Source: Sutcliffiella horikoshii DSM 8719 (GTDB lineage Bacteria; Bacillota; Bacilli; Bacillales; Bacillaceae_I). Taken from it: a stretch of 64,000 bases of DNA. The notes beneath the pieces were generated by a model. It was not told where the DNA came from. It did not search any database and saw nothing but the letters and a program-made list of their open reading frames with translations. Shown piece by piece: positions 49,294 through 58,975 of this stretch. Numbering within the stretch: position 1 is the stretch's first letter; each line of letters opens with the position of its first letter. The stretch covers positions 1-64,000 of the forward strand of contig LQXN01000062.1 in the NCBI GenBank assembly GCA_001648575.1, written 5' to 3'. A program made the translations under genes and the position numbers.

Positions 49294-51036
49294 TTACATG
49301 GACGGATCTATTGGTGGAGATTCATCTTTTTTAATAAATACTCTGAATGCCTCCAGAATGATCCAAAACGCAAAAACGAAGATAATTCCGCCTAGAATGA
49401 AAAGTAACATATTTGCATCTGTATCACCCAGTCCTGACCATTGGAAAACAACCTGTATAAACATGGCATATAGGGTCATGGAGAAAATGAAAACCATCGG
49501 GACAAACGTGTAGAAGAAGTTCCTTCCCTGCTTCTTTAACCAAACGGATATTAAAAGTAGACTGACTCCTGCCAGCAGTTGATTACTTGTACCAAATAGA
49601 GGCCATAGCAAGTACCCTCCAGAACCGAAACCGTTAGGTCCTTTAGGTATCAATACCAATGCTGCACTAGATACAACTGCTATAGAGGTTGCAACATGCA
49701 TTCTTGTTAATGGTTTAAAGTTATATTCACTTCCAATCTCAGAAATGATGTATCTCATGAGACGTAAGGATGTGTCCAAGCTTGTTGCGGCAAAGCTTAC
49801 AACAATTACCGTAACGATGGTTCTGGCAATATCAGCTGGTATGGCGATCCCTGTAGCAAGTTGGGCAGCACCATTAATAAAGTTAGACATACCACCCAAG
49901 CTTGCTGCACCGAAATCAGAGTATGCAGCCCTAAAATCACCGGCATTGGCAAATAGAGTAGCAACAGCGATAATCGAAATTAAAGCAAGTACTCCTTCTC
50001 CTACCGAACCCAAGTAGCCAACAAAGCGAGCATCCGTTTCTTTATCCAACTGTTTCGAGGTTGTACCGGACGCAACCAGTCCGTGGAACCCAGAAATGGC
50101 CCCACAAGCAATGGTGATGAATAACAAAGGAAACCATGAAACATCACTTACTTCATTTGTCATTGGTGCAGTAAGTTCAGGTCTCAGTACTACCAATCCT
50201 GCATATAGCATTATTAACCCTACGACTAACTGATGCGAGTTGATATAATCCCGCGGTTGCAAAAGCTTCCATACAGGTAAGGTGGAAGCAAAATAACAAT
50301 AAATCAGTAGGATTACAATCCAGACAAAGAATGACATCGAGACTGCATCCAATCCAAACATCAGAGTATTATCCGCACCTCCGAAATAACGGACCAAGTC
50401 TATTTGTAAGAACTGTACCTTACTTGTCAAAACCGCAGTACCATACATCACTGCAAGAGCAATTAAAGATGGTAGCAACATTTTTGCTTTTCTTTTATAG
50501 ACCGCATAGCCAATCCAGATGGCTATAGGTATTTCAATGAAAATTGGTAAAACAGCTGCCGGGAACTGTATGAACAAATTTGAAATAACCCATGCGAACA
50601 CTGCGTTGACCATGAGAACCAAAATAAGGATGATAAATAAAAAGAGCATCTTTGCCCGTTTACCGATTAATCGGTCAGTCAACGTACCGATAGATTGTCC
50701 TTTGTTTCGCACTGACAGTACCAAAGTTCCAAAATCATGGACTCCCGCTGCAAAAACCGTTCCAAGGATGACCCATAAGAATGCAGGTCCCCATCCCCAA
50801 TAAAGCGCAATGGCTGGCCCTAATATAGGTGATGCTCCCGCAACGGAGGAGAAATGATGCCCCCAAAGAACAACTTTTTTAGTTGGTACAAAATCCACTC
50901 CATCGTTGTATTTGTGAGCTGGTGTTACATAATCAGGATCAAGGCGGTAAATTTTTTCTGCGATGAATTTTGAATAGTATCGATAACCAAGTGCAAAAAC
51001 AATAAATCCGACAATAGCCAACCAAATGGAATTCAA
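49294..51036 (-). CDS. cstA: Carbon starvation protein CstA
   Basis: This 580-residue membrane protein has CstA motifs: GHHFSSVAGASPILGPAIAL, GWGPAFLWVILGTVFAAGVH, LFITIACGAISGFHGLVASG and AATSLDTSLRLMRYI, with about 15 helices. CstA takes up pyruvate and peptides on carbon limitation. TTG at 51036 follows GGGAGGAG with 8 nt. The promoter has a CcpA cre box. It is the first gene of a run with the cory-CC-star, ArsA and patatin genes. Confidence 0.95.
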   Translation of the reverse strand: MNSIWLAIVGFIVFALGYRYYSKFIAEKIYRLDPDYVTPAHKYNDGVDFVPTKKVVLWGHHFSSVAGASPILGPAIALYWGWGPAFLWVILGTVFAAGVHDFGTLVLSVRNKGQSIGTLTDRLIGKRAKMLFLFIILILVLMVNAVFAWVISNLFIQFPAAVLPIFIEIPIAIWIGYAVYKRKAKMLLPSLIALAVMYGTAVLTSKVQFLQIDLVRYFGGADNTLMFGLDAVSMSFFVWIVILLIYCYFASTLPVWKLLQPRDYINSHQLVVGLIMLYAGLVVLRPELTAPMTNEVSDVSWFPLLFITIACGAISGFHGLVASGTTSKQLDKETDARFVGYLGSVGEGVLALISIIAVATLFANAGDFRAAYSDFGAASLGGMSNFINGAAQLATGIAIPADIARTIVTVIVVSFAATSLDTSLRLMRYIISEIGSEYNFKPLTRMHVATSIAVVSSAALVLIPKGPNGFGSGGYLLWPLFGTSNQLLAGVSLLLISVWLKKQGRNFFYTFVPMVFIFSMTLYAMFIQVVFQWSGLGDTDANMLLFILGGIIFVFAFWIILEAFRVFIKKDESPPIDPSM

Positions 51037-51077
51037 CCTAACAACTCCTCCCTCTTTCTGTATATGTATACAAGAAA

Positions 51078-51106
51078 AGAGTACTAATCAGTGTAAGCGT
51101 TGTCAA
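51078..51106 (-). promoter_or_regulatory. cstA promoter with CcpA cre box
   Basis: On the plus strand TGTAAGCGTTGTCA (51092-51105) fits the cre consensus TGWAANCGNTNWCA at every position. It overlaps the minus-strand -35 box TTGACA (51101-51106); TACTCT lies 17 nt on. Catabolite repression by CcpA fits a carbon-starvation gene. Confidence 0.75.
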
Positions 51107-51304
51107 TATAGAAGTCAGAAAATTCGTACTAAATACACTCTAGTTTTAATAGCAGGTAATAAAACAGGAAGAAAGTAGGGTGAGTTATTCTTTTTAATTA
51201 GAATCCAAAGCACTATTTTTTATTGAAAATTCCGAAAAATAGAATTATAATGTGGAAGATTCATGTAAATTTATATGAATACATAACCAATCAAGGGGGA
51301 TTTT

Positions 51305-52672
51305 TTGTTGAAGTTAAAGCACTTTTCATTCTTGTTTACTGTGTTGCTCGTTTTTAACCTTTTTGCCTCCAACATTGTTTTTGCAGAAGAAGCTAACGAA
51401 ATTAAACCTACAATAGTTGCTTTGGGAGATTCCATTCCATATGGAACAAGTTTACCAGACCGGAGCCTAGCATTTCCTAATCTAATATTGGGTGGACAGG
51501 CACATGTCATAAATAAAGCGGTACCTGGTCAAACTTCATCTGGACTATTGAGCTTAATCGATAGTGACCCCACTGTTGGTGAAGCTATTCAATCAGCAAA
51601 TATTATTACTATTAATACAGGTAATAATGACCTTTTGCAGGCAGCTGACATACAAGGTATTGTTATGGCATTACAAGCTGGGAAAGAAATAGATCATCAA
51701 AAATTAAATGAAGAGATTGCTTTAGCTGTTACTGCAGCTGGAGGAAACTTGGTAGGGATTTTAAACAAAATTCGAGCGGTAAATGCAGATGCTCCAATCC
51801 TTTTATACAATATTTATAATCCTTTTCCCAATATTGAAACAGAGCCAGAAAAAACATTATATCCAATTGGAGAGGCTATCTTAACTGATGTAAATAAAAT
51901 ACTCCCAAGTATTGCGACACTATTCCCTAAAACATTTATCCTTGATGCAAATAAAGCTTATGAAAATAATCAAGTCGAATATGTGTACTCTTTTCCAGAT
52001 GTACATCCTACTCCCGCCGGACACCAAGCGCTGGCTTCTATAGCTAATGAGCTTCTTTTAGAAATTCTCGCTCCTAAAGAACCTGATCCGAAATATGAAA
52101 TGGATCTTTCTCTATCATTTGAGGATGAAACAGAAGGTCCTGTCTCTATTCAGGTTGACTTAAAAGGTCAGGAACCACTCCATCTATTTTGGATGGCAGG
52201 TGAGAAACAGCCCTTAGATTTTTATAATAACGATAAAGAAATAGTAAATCCTATTGTAGGTTCTAAATTTGAAGTAAGTGAAAATGGAATCTACACTGTT
52301 CTTGCAGTTTTCAGTGATGATTTTACTCAAATAGCAATAAGTACAATTAATGTTACTAACATTGTTCCTCCTGTTGAAGAACCTCCAACCGAAGAGGACC
52401 CACCTGCTGAAGAGGAGCCACCTGCAGAAGAAGAACCCCCAACCGATGAGGAGCCACCTGCAAAAGATGAGGAAAAAACGCCTCCTCCGCCAATAAAGAA
52501 AGTTGAAACGAAGAAACCTATTGTGAAAGAACAAGAATCGAAGAAAGGAAACAAACTGCCAAATACCGCGACCAATGCTTATAATTTTTTGGTATGGGGA
52601 GCAGGGTTATTGTTTATCGGTCTTGTAGGTGTGACAAGTCTGTACGTTTACCGCAGAAAGACTGCAGTATAA
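51305..52672 (+). CDS. Cell-wall-anchored SGNH/GDSL-type esterase
   Basis: This 455-residue protein has a signal peptide to about residue 27, GDSIPYG (catalytic Ser of the GDS motif, about 41-43), NTGNNDLL (block III) and DVHPTPAGH with the catalytic Asp/His. A Pro-Glu-rich spacer of repeated EEPP units follows, and the C-terminus is a sortase signal LPNTA, membrane segment and RRKTAV. So it is a lipase/esterase tethered to the cell wall. TTG at 51305 or 51308 follows AAGGGGG. It ends before a terminator. Confidence 0.9.
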   Translation: MLKLKHFSFLFTVLLVFNLFASNIVFAEEANEIKPTIVALGDSIPYGTSLPDRSLAFPNLILGGQAHVINKAVPGQTSSGLLSLIDSDPTVGEAIQSANIITINTGNNDLLQAADIQGIVMALQAGKEIDHQKLNEEIALAVTAAGGNLVGILNKIRAVNADAPILLYNIYNPFPNIETEPEKTLYPIGEAILTDVNKILPSIATLFPKTFILDANKAYENNQVEYVYSFPDVHPTPAGHQALASIANELLLEILAPKEPDPKYEMDLSLSFEDETEGPVSIQVDLKGQEPLHLFWMAGEKQPLDFYNNDKEIVNPIVGSKFEVSENGIYTVLAVFSDDFTQIAISTINVTNIVPPVEEPPTEEDPPAEEEPPAEEEPPTDEEPPAKDEEKTPPPPIKKVETKKPIVKEQESKKGNKLPNTATNAYNFLVWGAGLLFIGLVGVTSLYVYRRKTAV

Positions 52673-52678
52673 TTATTA

Positions 52679-52715
52679 AAAGCCCATCACTTTATATGAG
52701 TGGTGGGCTTTCCCT
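52679..52715 (+). terminator. Terminator of the wall esterase gene
   Basis: AAAGCCCATCACTT and GAGTGGTGGGCTTT form the stem around TATAT, followed by CCCTTTCTCG. Confidence 0.75.
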
Positions 52716-52818
52716 TTCTCGTTGCTGAAATAAAGGGATTTAGACCTGCTCTTATTTATCAAACTGCATAAACCGTTGTTCATATTTACAATTCTCTAAT
52801 TGTCCATCTACGGAAGAA

Positions 52819-54297
52819 TCAATTTTGTTCGGAAATAAGTTCTAGAAGATATGTCAGGGTGCTTTCAAATTTTGTAATATTAATTAATCGGTTTCTATAA
52901 TATAGTCGACCATCAATTAACCACTTTCCAATTTTAAGCCATTGAACTTTACGATAAGATGGTGCGTATGGGATTTGGGGAAACAGATAATCTGAAGTAA
53001 ATTGTCCAAAAGCTATAATCTGGTTTTCTTTTAGTCTAATAAACACATAATCCCCTTTCTTTATCTCATGGCAAAATTGGAAAAGTGCGGAGGTCTTAAG
53101 ATATGGAACTTTAGAAGTTTTATCAAGCTGCCGGTGTCGCTTCCATACTTCCTGTTTAGTTTTATATTGTCTAATATCACCTAAATTTCCTTGATGGAAG
53201 GTTAATAGTTCTTCTTGAAGAAAATTAACAGGATTAACTGATTTCGGGAGAGTGTACATCCAATATTGTACACTCTCCCCTTCGTCATGATAGAAATTAA
53301 AAGATTCTTTCTTATATTTATTTTCGTATACGAAAAGTAGAAAGCGACTTATCTCATAGTAAATGGATAGCTCTGTTCTTCTACCCACAATGGATAAATA
53401 TTTATCGATCAAATAACTTTGGTTGATTAACTTCTGATAATGATAGATCCTGGCCCCAATCGAATGTTTCTTTTTCAGAATTTTTGCATCTTCATACAAA
53501 TATTCTATAGCACGGAGCTCTTGGTTAGTATACCTGCAGAAAAAATTAGGTAATAAATAGTGTAGAAGCTCCCCTTTAGAATTATATCCAAAACCAGGTA
53601 ATCTTTGATCTGTGTTCAAGAAAAAGCTATCCAATCTCATCTCCATACTTCCCTCTCCGAACAAAAGGTCGTGGAAACTCTGACGGTATTGTTTCATTGG
53701 AACCTTTTGTTTACCGAAAGCCCGATCTTTAAGCAAAGGCATCTGAAAGGCAGGCAACTGTTCACCGATTGCTTGCATTTGCTCCCAGTTCATTGTTGCA
53801 AGGTTTTCCTCTTTAGCGAAGGTTTTGAAGAATTGATATCTTGATTTCTGTAGTTCATTATCTTTTATCCACTCTTTTGCAACCGATTTGAATTGAAACA
53901 AATGATTATCGAGATGTTCAAATTTTGCCATTCCCTCTAGGTTTCCTGGTACTTCCCATAGTGAGTCCAATAGTCGCTCTTCTTCTTCATTTAGTAGCAG
54001 GATTTTAATATCTTCCATTTTAAAAATATCTAAATTCTTCAGACCCCAGAATTTACATAAGTGCTTATAAGCAAGGGATCGATGATCTTCCATTATCTCG
54101 AGAGTGAGGGTTATCTTATCAACGATTGTAATCGATTTTACTTTACATATCGATGAAATATGAGTTGAGTCGCTATAAAAGACTTTATCTCCTACTTTTA
54201 CATTCTGAATTTGGAACTGTTCAAACATATCTAATTGAGAGGTTATCGTTTTTGATTGTGTATGGTCGCTCTTCCCACGCATAATCCATGTAGACAT
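52819..54297 (-). CDS. Large protein with EVE-like (PUA-type) domains at both ends
   Basis: This 492-residue protein starts with STWIMRGKSDHTQSKTITSQ, then VKVGDKVFYSDSTHISSICK, resembling an EVE/PUA-type domain. The C-terminus has KKGDYVFIRLKENQIIAFGQ, SDYLFPQIPYAP and WLKIGKWLIDG, again of that type. The middle is helical and unfamiliar (RAFGKQKVPMKQYRQSFHDL). EVE-like domains read modified bases in restriction systems; no nuclease or ATPase is adjacent, so this is conjecture. ATG at 54297 follows GAGAGGAG with 8 nt. Confidence 0.65.
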   Translation of the reverse strand: MSTWIMRGKSDHTQSKTITSQLDMFEQFQIQNVKVGDKVFYSDSTHISSICKVKSITIVDKITLTLEIMEDHRSLAYKHLCKFWGLKNLDIFKMEDIKILLLNEEEERLLDSLWEVPGNLEGMAKFEHLDNHLFQFKSVAKEWIKDNELQKSRYQFFKTFAKEENLATMNWEQMQAIGEQLPAFQMPLLKDRAFGKQKVPMKQYRQSFHDLLFGEGSMEMRLDSFFLNTDQRLPGFGYNSKGELLHYLLPNFFCRYTNQELRAIEYLYEDAKILKKKHSIGARIYHYQKLINQSYLIDKYLSIVGRRTELSIYYEISRFLLFVYENKYKKESFNFYHDEGESVQYWMYTLPKSVNPVNFLQEELLTFHQGNLGDIRQYKTKQEVWKRHRQLDKTSKVPYLKTSALFQFCHEIKKGDYVFIRLKENQIIAFGQFTSDYLFPQIPYAPSYRKVQWLKIGKWLIDGRLYYRNRLINITKFESTLTYLLELISEQN

Positions 54298-54365
54298 GCT
54301 GAACACTCCTCTCCCAATTATTATCCTTTCTATACTATATTTTTGTTTTGCTAAAACATTCAAAT

Positions 54366-54510
54366 AAAAGAGGTGCTTTTAATAGCACCTCTCAGACTGT
54401 TGACAAACTAAAAAATAGTTAAGTTATCTGTTGGAACAGTTGATTTCGTTCCAGGCGCTTCGCTTTCCAGCGGGCGGTGCGGAAGCCTCCTCGGCTTCGC
54501 CTTGTGTAAC
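54366..54510. repeat. Helicase-gene terminator followed by GC-rich repeat R5
   Basis: AGAGGTGCTTTTAATAGCACCTCT (54370-54393 as hairpin) is the terminator of the helicase gene. Directly after it repeat R5 begins with CAGACTGTTGACAAAC and runs to about 54510, missing its far end. Confidence 0.7.
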
Positions 54511-54539
54511 ACATTCCATACAATGAATACATTTAAATG

Positions 54540-57128
54540 CTAAAATGGTCGTTTAATATTAAAGTGCTTGTGCTTTTTTCGCAATTTGGAAAAATGACAC
54601 GTATCACAAACTGCGTACTTATAGTCAGAATCCAATCGCTTTCCACATTTATTGCACTGTTTTGTACGCATTTTTACGTCAGTTTTCAAACGTTCGTGTA
54701 CTTCATCACTGAATGATTCTCTTATTCTTTCCCAATATGTTGCTTCCGTCCTCCTGTCCAATCTATATAAGAAGAGCAGGTGAAGTCCAATCGATTTGTA
54801 TGATAATTCTACATTCTCCAAGCTATCTTTATTCATGAATGGTTCCGGCAATTCACCCCTTGTTACAACAGCTTCCATCGTATGCTTCCATTGGTTAACA
54901 AGAGTTTGTTCTTTTGTAGAAAACGGAAGATGTAAAAAGCCATACAGATCATTTACTGTAAGTCTTGCTTCAATCATGGTATCCTCAATCGTTTCATACA
55001 GGATCTTTTCCTCAGAGAGAGATGCCTTTTCTGTTCCGGCAGGACTTTCAAACTTATCCCACAGGTCAAAAAATACGCCTAATTTGTTTGAATATTTCTG
55101 AAAGCGCTCCAATATAGAGCTTGTAGGGGCAATTGCGAAAGTATGTACCTGACGATCTTTCCCACCTAATAGCTTCTCCATCGCTTTTATGTCTCCCGTA
55201 AATGCTACTTTCCCTATATCGTACATACCTTTTCGCCCTGATCGACCGGCAATTTGCTTCACTTCCTGTGAAGTCAAGCGTCTTCTACGAGTCCCATCGA
55301 ACTTTTCATTTTGTAAGAAGACCACTCTTCTAATAGGTAAATTCAGGCCCATTCCGATTGCATCTGTAGCAACGATCACGCTTGTTTCCCCATCGATAAA
55401 ACGCTGCATCTGTTTTTTACGTGTTTCAGGAGGCATGCTGCCATATATCATGCTGACTTGATGGCCATTGTTTTGAAGAACGGATGCCGTTTCAAGTACC
55501 CTCTTACGGGAGAAACAAACAAGGGCATCTCCCTTTTTAGTATCTCTTAGGGTGAACGGTCGGTCCTCCACTTGTAGCGGTGTGTCCCTTTTATATTCAT
55601 TTATCTCTATATCAGCACCTTCTAGAAGCTGCAGTACCATTTCCTTCATACTGAAGCTTCCGACGATGTGTACTTCATCCGCATTGGCTTTTGTGATGGC
55701 TTTATACCATGAGAAGCCCCTGTCCTTGTCTGCTATCATCTGTGCTTCATCAATGACAATGACTTCATGGAATTCTTTATCATAAAACATTTCCACCGTA
55801 CTGGAAAAATGGGAGGCTCCCGGCGACAGCTTTTCTTCTTCCCCTGTTTTAAGGGAGCAAGGGACTCCATCAGAATTTAATGTATCGTAAACCTCCAAGG
55901 CCAACAGCCTCAATGGAGCAAGATATAAGCCGCTTTTTGCTTCTTTCATTCTCTGCAAAGCCTGAAATGTCTTCCCTGTGTTTGTTTCACCTATATGTAT
56001 AATGTAACGTGTACTTCTACCTTTGGAAGGAATATACTCCCTCCCAAAAATATCTTCTAACATCCTCTCCTCTTCTTCTTTTTTCCTTTTGATTTCGGCC
56101 TGTATCTCTTCTTCTTTTCGTTTACGATCATTTGCATCCCTTTGCAGATATTGCTCATGTTCTTCTAAGTCGAAGGGTTGCTCCGCAAGTTCAAGGAGGT
56201 CTGAAACAAATTCTTCTTCTAGTTGTTCCATATAAACGTTTACCAATAAGTAGAAAGAGTTTGCAAGTAACTTTCTAAGTTTTGAGACCGTAAATTCTTC
56301 AGAAGTAACGGTTGAGTAGTCTGTTAGTATTCCGGCAGGGAGCTCCTTCATTATTAAGCCGGGGAGAAAACCGAACAGATAATCCGTAATCCTTTTTTCA
56401 TAAAAGAAAAAATACGTTTCATATTCAAGGTATTCCTCATAATAATCATAACTCTGATGAACTGCACCTGTCAGTTCACTAAAGAAATCATTCATTGTGT
56501 GATACTCAGATGCATCCATCGGCCCAGCTTCTATTAACACATCCTCTCTCCTGTGGGAGTCCGTTTCCTCGAATTTTGAATTATGCAGTAGGTCTTCTTT
56601 TACTTTCTTGGCAACAAAATGTCTGACATATAAGAAGTAGTTCGCTTGATTTTCTTCTACTACCTTATGTGCAGTCTGATCAACACTATCAACAACAGCA
56701 TCCATTCGAAGCTGCAAACGTTTATCTTCCATCCTTTTATGAAATCTTTCACGTGCGGCTATATATTTCTGTTCCCAAATAGATGGATTGGTATTAGTGG
56801 AATTGTGCAACCACCCAACTGCATCAAATGGGTCATATTGCCTCATTTCATTCTTAAATAATTGGTTGATTATTTTCTTGTCTACCCCTTCTACTTCAAA
56901 ACCCCGGTCACTCAATATTTGTTTTTTTTCTTTCCTTGCAACATCATTGGTTACTTTATTTAGCCAAACATTGTACCAAATCTGTTCGATATAATGATTT
57001 CGATCCTCCACATATTCTCCAAAGGTTGGCAAGTCTTCTTTAGTTTCAAAGTATTGTTGTATATCTTCTTCAATTAAAAATTTTGTCCGATCCAAGGATA
57101 TTGAGTGAGTTATAGTCAATTTGTCCAT
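54540..57128 (-). CDS. Suv3-like DEAD/DEAH-box helicase
   Basis: This 862-residue protein has Walker A GETNTGKT (about residue 385), the DEAQ box in VIVIDEAQMIADKDRGF, SFSMKEM, ATDAIGMGLNLP (motif V) and QIAGRSGRKG (motif VI). It resembles mitochondrial SUV3-type RNA helicases. A zinc-binding tail CNKCGKRLDSDYKYAVCDTC ends it. An N-terminal helical domain of about 370 residues with KEEEIQAEIKRKKEEEERML is family-specific. Role: probably RNA unwinding or decay. ATG follows TAAAGGAG. Confidence 0.9.
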   Translation of the reverse strand: MDKLTITHSISLDRTKFLIEEDIQQYFETKEDLPTFGEYVEDRNHYIEQIWYNVWLNKVTNDVARKEKKQILSDRGFEVEGVDKKIINQLFKNEMRQYDPFDAVGWLHNSTNTNPSIWEQKYIAARERFHKRMEDKRLQLRMDAVVDSVDQTAHKVVEENQANYFLYVRHFVAKKVKEDLLHNSKFEETDSHRREDVLIEAGPMDASEYHTMNDFFSELTGAVHQSYDYYEEYLEYETYFFFYEKRITDYLFGFLPGLIMKELPAGILTDYSTVTSEEFTVSKLRKLLANSFYLLVNVYMEQLEEEFVSDLLELAEQPFDLEEHEQYLQRDANDRKRKEEEIQAEIKRKKEEEERMLEDIFGREYIPSKGRSTRYIIHIGETNTGKTFQALQRMKEAKSGLYLAPLRLLALEVYDTLNSDGVPCSLKTGEEEKLSPGASHFSSTVEMFYDKEFHEVIVIDEAQMIADKDRGFSWYKAITKANADEVHIVGSFSMKEMVLQLLEGADIEINEYKRDTPLQVEDRPFTLRDTKKGDALVCFSRKRVLETASVLQNNGHQVSMIYGSMPPETRKKQMQRFIDGETSVIVATDAIGMGLNLPIRRVVFLQNEKFDGTRRRRLTSQEVKQIAGRSGRKGMYDIGKVAFTGDIKAMEKLLGGKDRQVHTFAIAPTSSILERFQKYSNKLGVFFDLWDKFESPAGTEKASLSEEKILYETIEDTMIEARLTVNDLYGFLHLPFSTKEQTLVNQWKHTMEAVVTRGELPEPFMNKDSLENVELSYKSIGLHLLFLYRLDRRTEATYWERIRESFSDEVHERLKTDVKMRTKQCNKCGKRLDSDYKYAVCDTCHFSKLRKKHKHFNIKRPF

Positions 57129-57175
57129 AGTAAGTCTCCTTTAAGAATGTATGTATAGAGACTTTAGATGATGTT

Positions 57176-57949
57176 TCAATCTGTGTCTAAAAGCTCTAAG
57201 ATTTGTCTTGATGGAATTGCTAGTCCCTTGTTTTCCTCTGTTGTTGCATATACTACCCCTACCACCACACCATCCTCCGTAATGACAGGACTCCCGCTAT
57301 TGCCAGAATGAATAGGTACATCAATGATAAGAACTTCCGACTGGAGAGAAGAACGAACCATTTCTCCAGATGTGCCTTCATCTACAATAAAAGTGTGTGC
57401 AAGTGGATTTCCAATGACAAAGATAGAACGGTTTTCTTCAACCTTTTGATCACTTAACGGGAGCGAGGAGAAATTCCCTTTTTGTCCAATAACCTCTAAC
57501 AATGCGATATCATTATCAGGATTTTCTTTTAACAATTCTGCTGAGTATATTTCTCCATTAGAAAAGGAAACCTGTATTTGTTTCATATTATCAATAACAT
57601 GGAAGTTAGTAACAATAATTCCAGCAGGATCAATGACAAATCCTGTCCCTTTTCTCCCATTTCCGTTAATAGTTACTACAGCTTCCTTCCATGATTGAAT
57701 ATCACTATCTTTTGATAATTCATTGGATTTTAACAAAAATTGTATAGAGGGGATATTTACTATGCGTGGGAAGATACCCCAAATATTAACCAATAGTGCC
57801 AAGATAATCAGAAATGTTATGTACTTCATTCTTTTTCGGTGTTTATGTTTTTTCCTTGCTTTTGCCGCTATTTCTTCTTCCGTTACTTGAAAGTCTTCCA
57901 AAGAAGGTTCATCCAAATCCTCTAATTCACCATCTTCTCCCTTTCTCAC
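57176..57949 (-). CDS. HtrA-like trypsin-type serine protease with one membrane helix
   Basis: This 257-residue protein has a cytoplasmic N-terminus (ARKKHKHRKRMKYITFLII begins the membrane segment, about 43-60) and an extracytoplasmic protease domain with GTGFVIDPAGIIVTNFHVID (His), NPDNDIALLEV (Asp) and PIHSGNSGSPVI (Ser). No PDZ domain follows, unlike full HtrA. It may cleave misfolded surface proteins. GTG at 57949 follows GAGGTGG by 4 nt. Confidence 0.85.
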   Translation of the reverse strand: MRKGEDGELEDLDEPSLEDFQVTEEEIAAKARKKHKHRKRMKYITFLIILALLVNIWGIFPRIVNIPSIQFLLKSNELSKDSDIQSWKEAVVTINGNGRKGTGFVIDPAGIIVTNFHVIDNMKQIQVSFSNGEIYSAELLKENPDNDIALLEVIGQKGNFSSLPLSDQKVEENRSIFVIGNPLAHTFIVDEGTSGEMVRSSLQSEVLIIDVPIHSGNSGSPVITEDGVVVGVVYATTEENKGLAIPSRQILELLDTD

Positions 57950-58063
57950 AAAACCACCTCTTTCTCAAATTGGTGTTTCCTGCAACATATCATAAGAATA
58001 TTCCCTTGTCACGAGTTGCATCTCATATTTTTTAAACAGAGTAAATATAAGGAAAAAAAGTTG

Positions 58064-58092
58064 TTGACATTTTTAAACACCGAGCATATAAT
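58064..58092 (+). promoter_or_regulatory. Sigma-A promoter of the YceI-like gene
   Basis: TTGACA (58064-58069), 17 nt, TATAAT (58087-58092): both boxes and the spacing match consensus fully. It lies 68 nt before the start codon. Confidence 0.85.
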
Positions 58093-58159
58093 TTATCTTG
58101 AAGTTATAAATCTTGAATTAAAGATATTTTACCAAAAGGGATATAGGAGGAATGTTTAA

Positions 58160-58690
58160 ATGGCTAAAACAGTATGGAACGTAGACAAATCTCACAGCAC
58201 AGTGGACTTTTCAGTGAAGCACATGATGTTTGCAACAGTGAAAGGTGGATTTCAAGAGTATGATGCAACAATCGTTGCAGACCCAACAGATTTAACAACA
58301 GCTGATATCGAGTTTACTGTGGACGTGGCAAGCATTGATACTCGTAGCAGTGACCGTGATGCTCACCTTCGCTCTGCCGATTTCTTTGATGTGGATAATC
58401 ATCCAAAAATGACTTTTAAAGCTACAACCATTGAAAAAACAGACGATAACGAATATAACGTAACAGGAGATCTTACTCTTCGTGGTACGACAAAATCAGA
58501 AACTTTCTCAGTAGTATTCGAAGGTACTGGTCAAGATCCTTGGGGAAATGAAAAAGCAGGCTTTGCAGTAGAAGGAAAACTTAAGCGCAGTGACTATGGT
58601 TTGACGTGGAATGCTCCACTGGAAGCCGGCGGTGTACTTGTTGGCGATCAGATTAAAATAGCATTACAATTACAAGCTGCTAAAGGATAA
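58160..58690 (+). CDS. YceI-family lipid-binding protein
   Basis: This 176-residue beta-barrel protein starts KTVWNVDKSHSTVDFSVKHM and carries RSADFFDVDNHPKMTFKATT and DLTLRGTTKSETF, all typical of YceI. YceI proteins bind polyisoprenoids in a lipocalin-like pocket. No signal peptide is present, so it is cytoplasmic here. AGGAGG lies 8 nt before the ATG. The promoter is consensus. Confidence 0.9.
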   Translation: MAKTVWNVDKSHSTVDFSVKHMMFATVKGGFQEYDATIVADPTDLTTADIEFTVDVASIDTRSSDRDAHLRSADFFDVDNHPKMTFKATTIEKTDDNEYNVTGDLTLRGTTKSETFSVVFEGTGQDPWGNEKAGFAVEGKLKRSDYGLTWNAPLEAGGVLVGDQIKIALQLQAAKG

Positions 58691-58693
58691 AAT

Positions 58694-58975
58694 AAAAAAG
58701 GGAATTGCTATTTTATAGCAATTCCCTTTCAGTGTGTAGACAAAGTTATTTTCGAGATAGAAATTCCCTGTTGATTGTAGTGGAAGGAGTGTAGACTCCT
58801 GCGGGAGGAAGGGACTGGTAAGACCCCGCAACGAAGTGAGGAGGCTTACGGACCGCCCGCTGGAAAGCGAAACTCCTGCAATGGAAATCAACTTGTTCCA
58901 ACAGATAACCTTACTATTTTATGGTTTGTCAACAATCTGAGGGAATTGCTATTTTGTAGCAATTCCCTTATTTTT
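58694..58975. repeat. GC-rich repeat R6 between two near-identical terminator hairpins
   Basis: GGGAATTGCTA/TAGCAATTCCC hairpins (58699-58728 and 58943-58972) lie on both sides of R6. R6 starts CAGTGTGTAGACAAA and ends TTTGTCAACAATCTGA. Confidence 0.8.

Noticed and set aside
52214-52575. Minus-strand frames over the Pro-Glu-rich region of the wall esterase
   Set aside because: They are shadows of the repeated EEPP codons; composition is only glycine/serine or aromatic low-complexity and there is no start signal.
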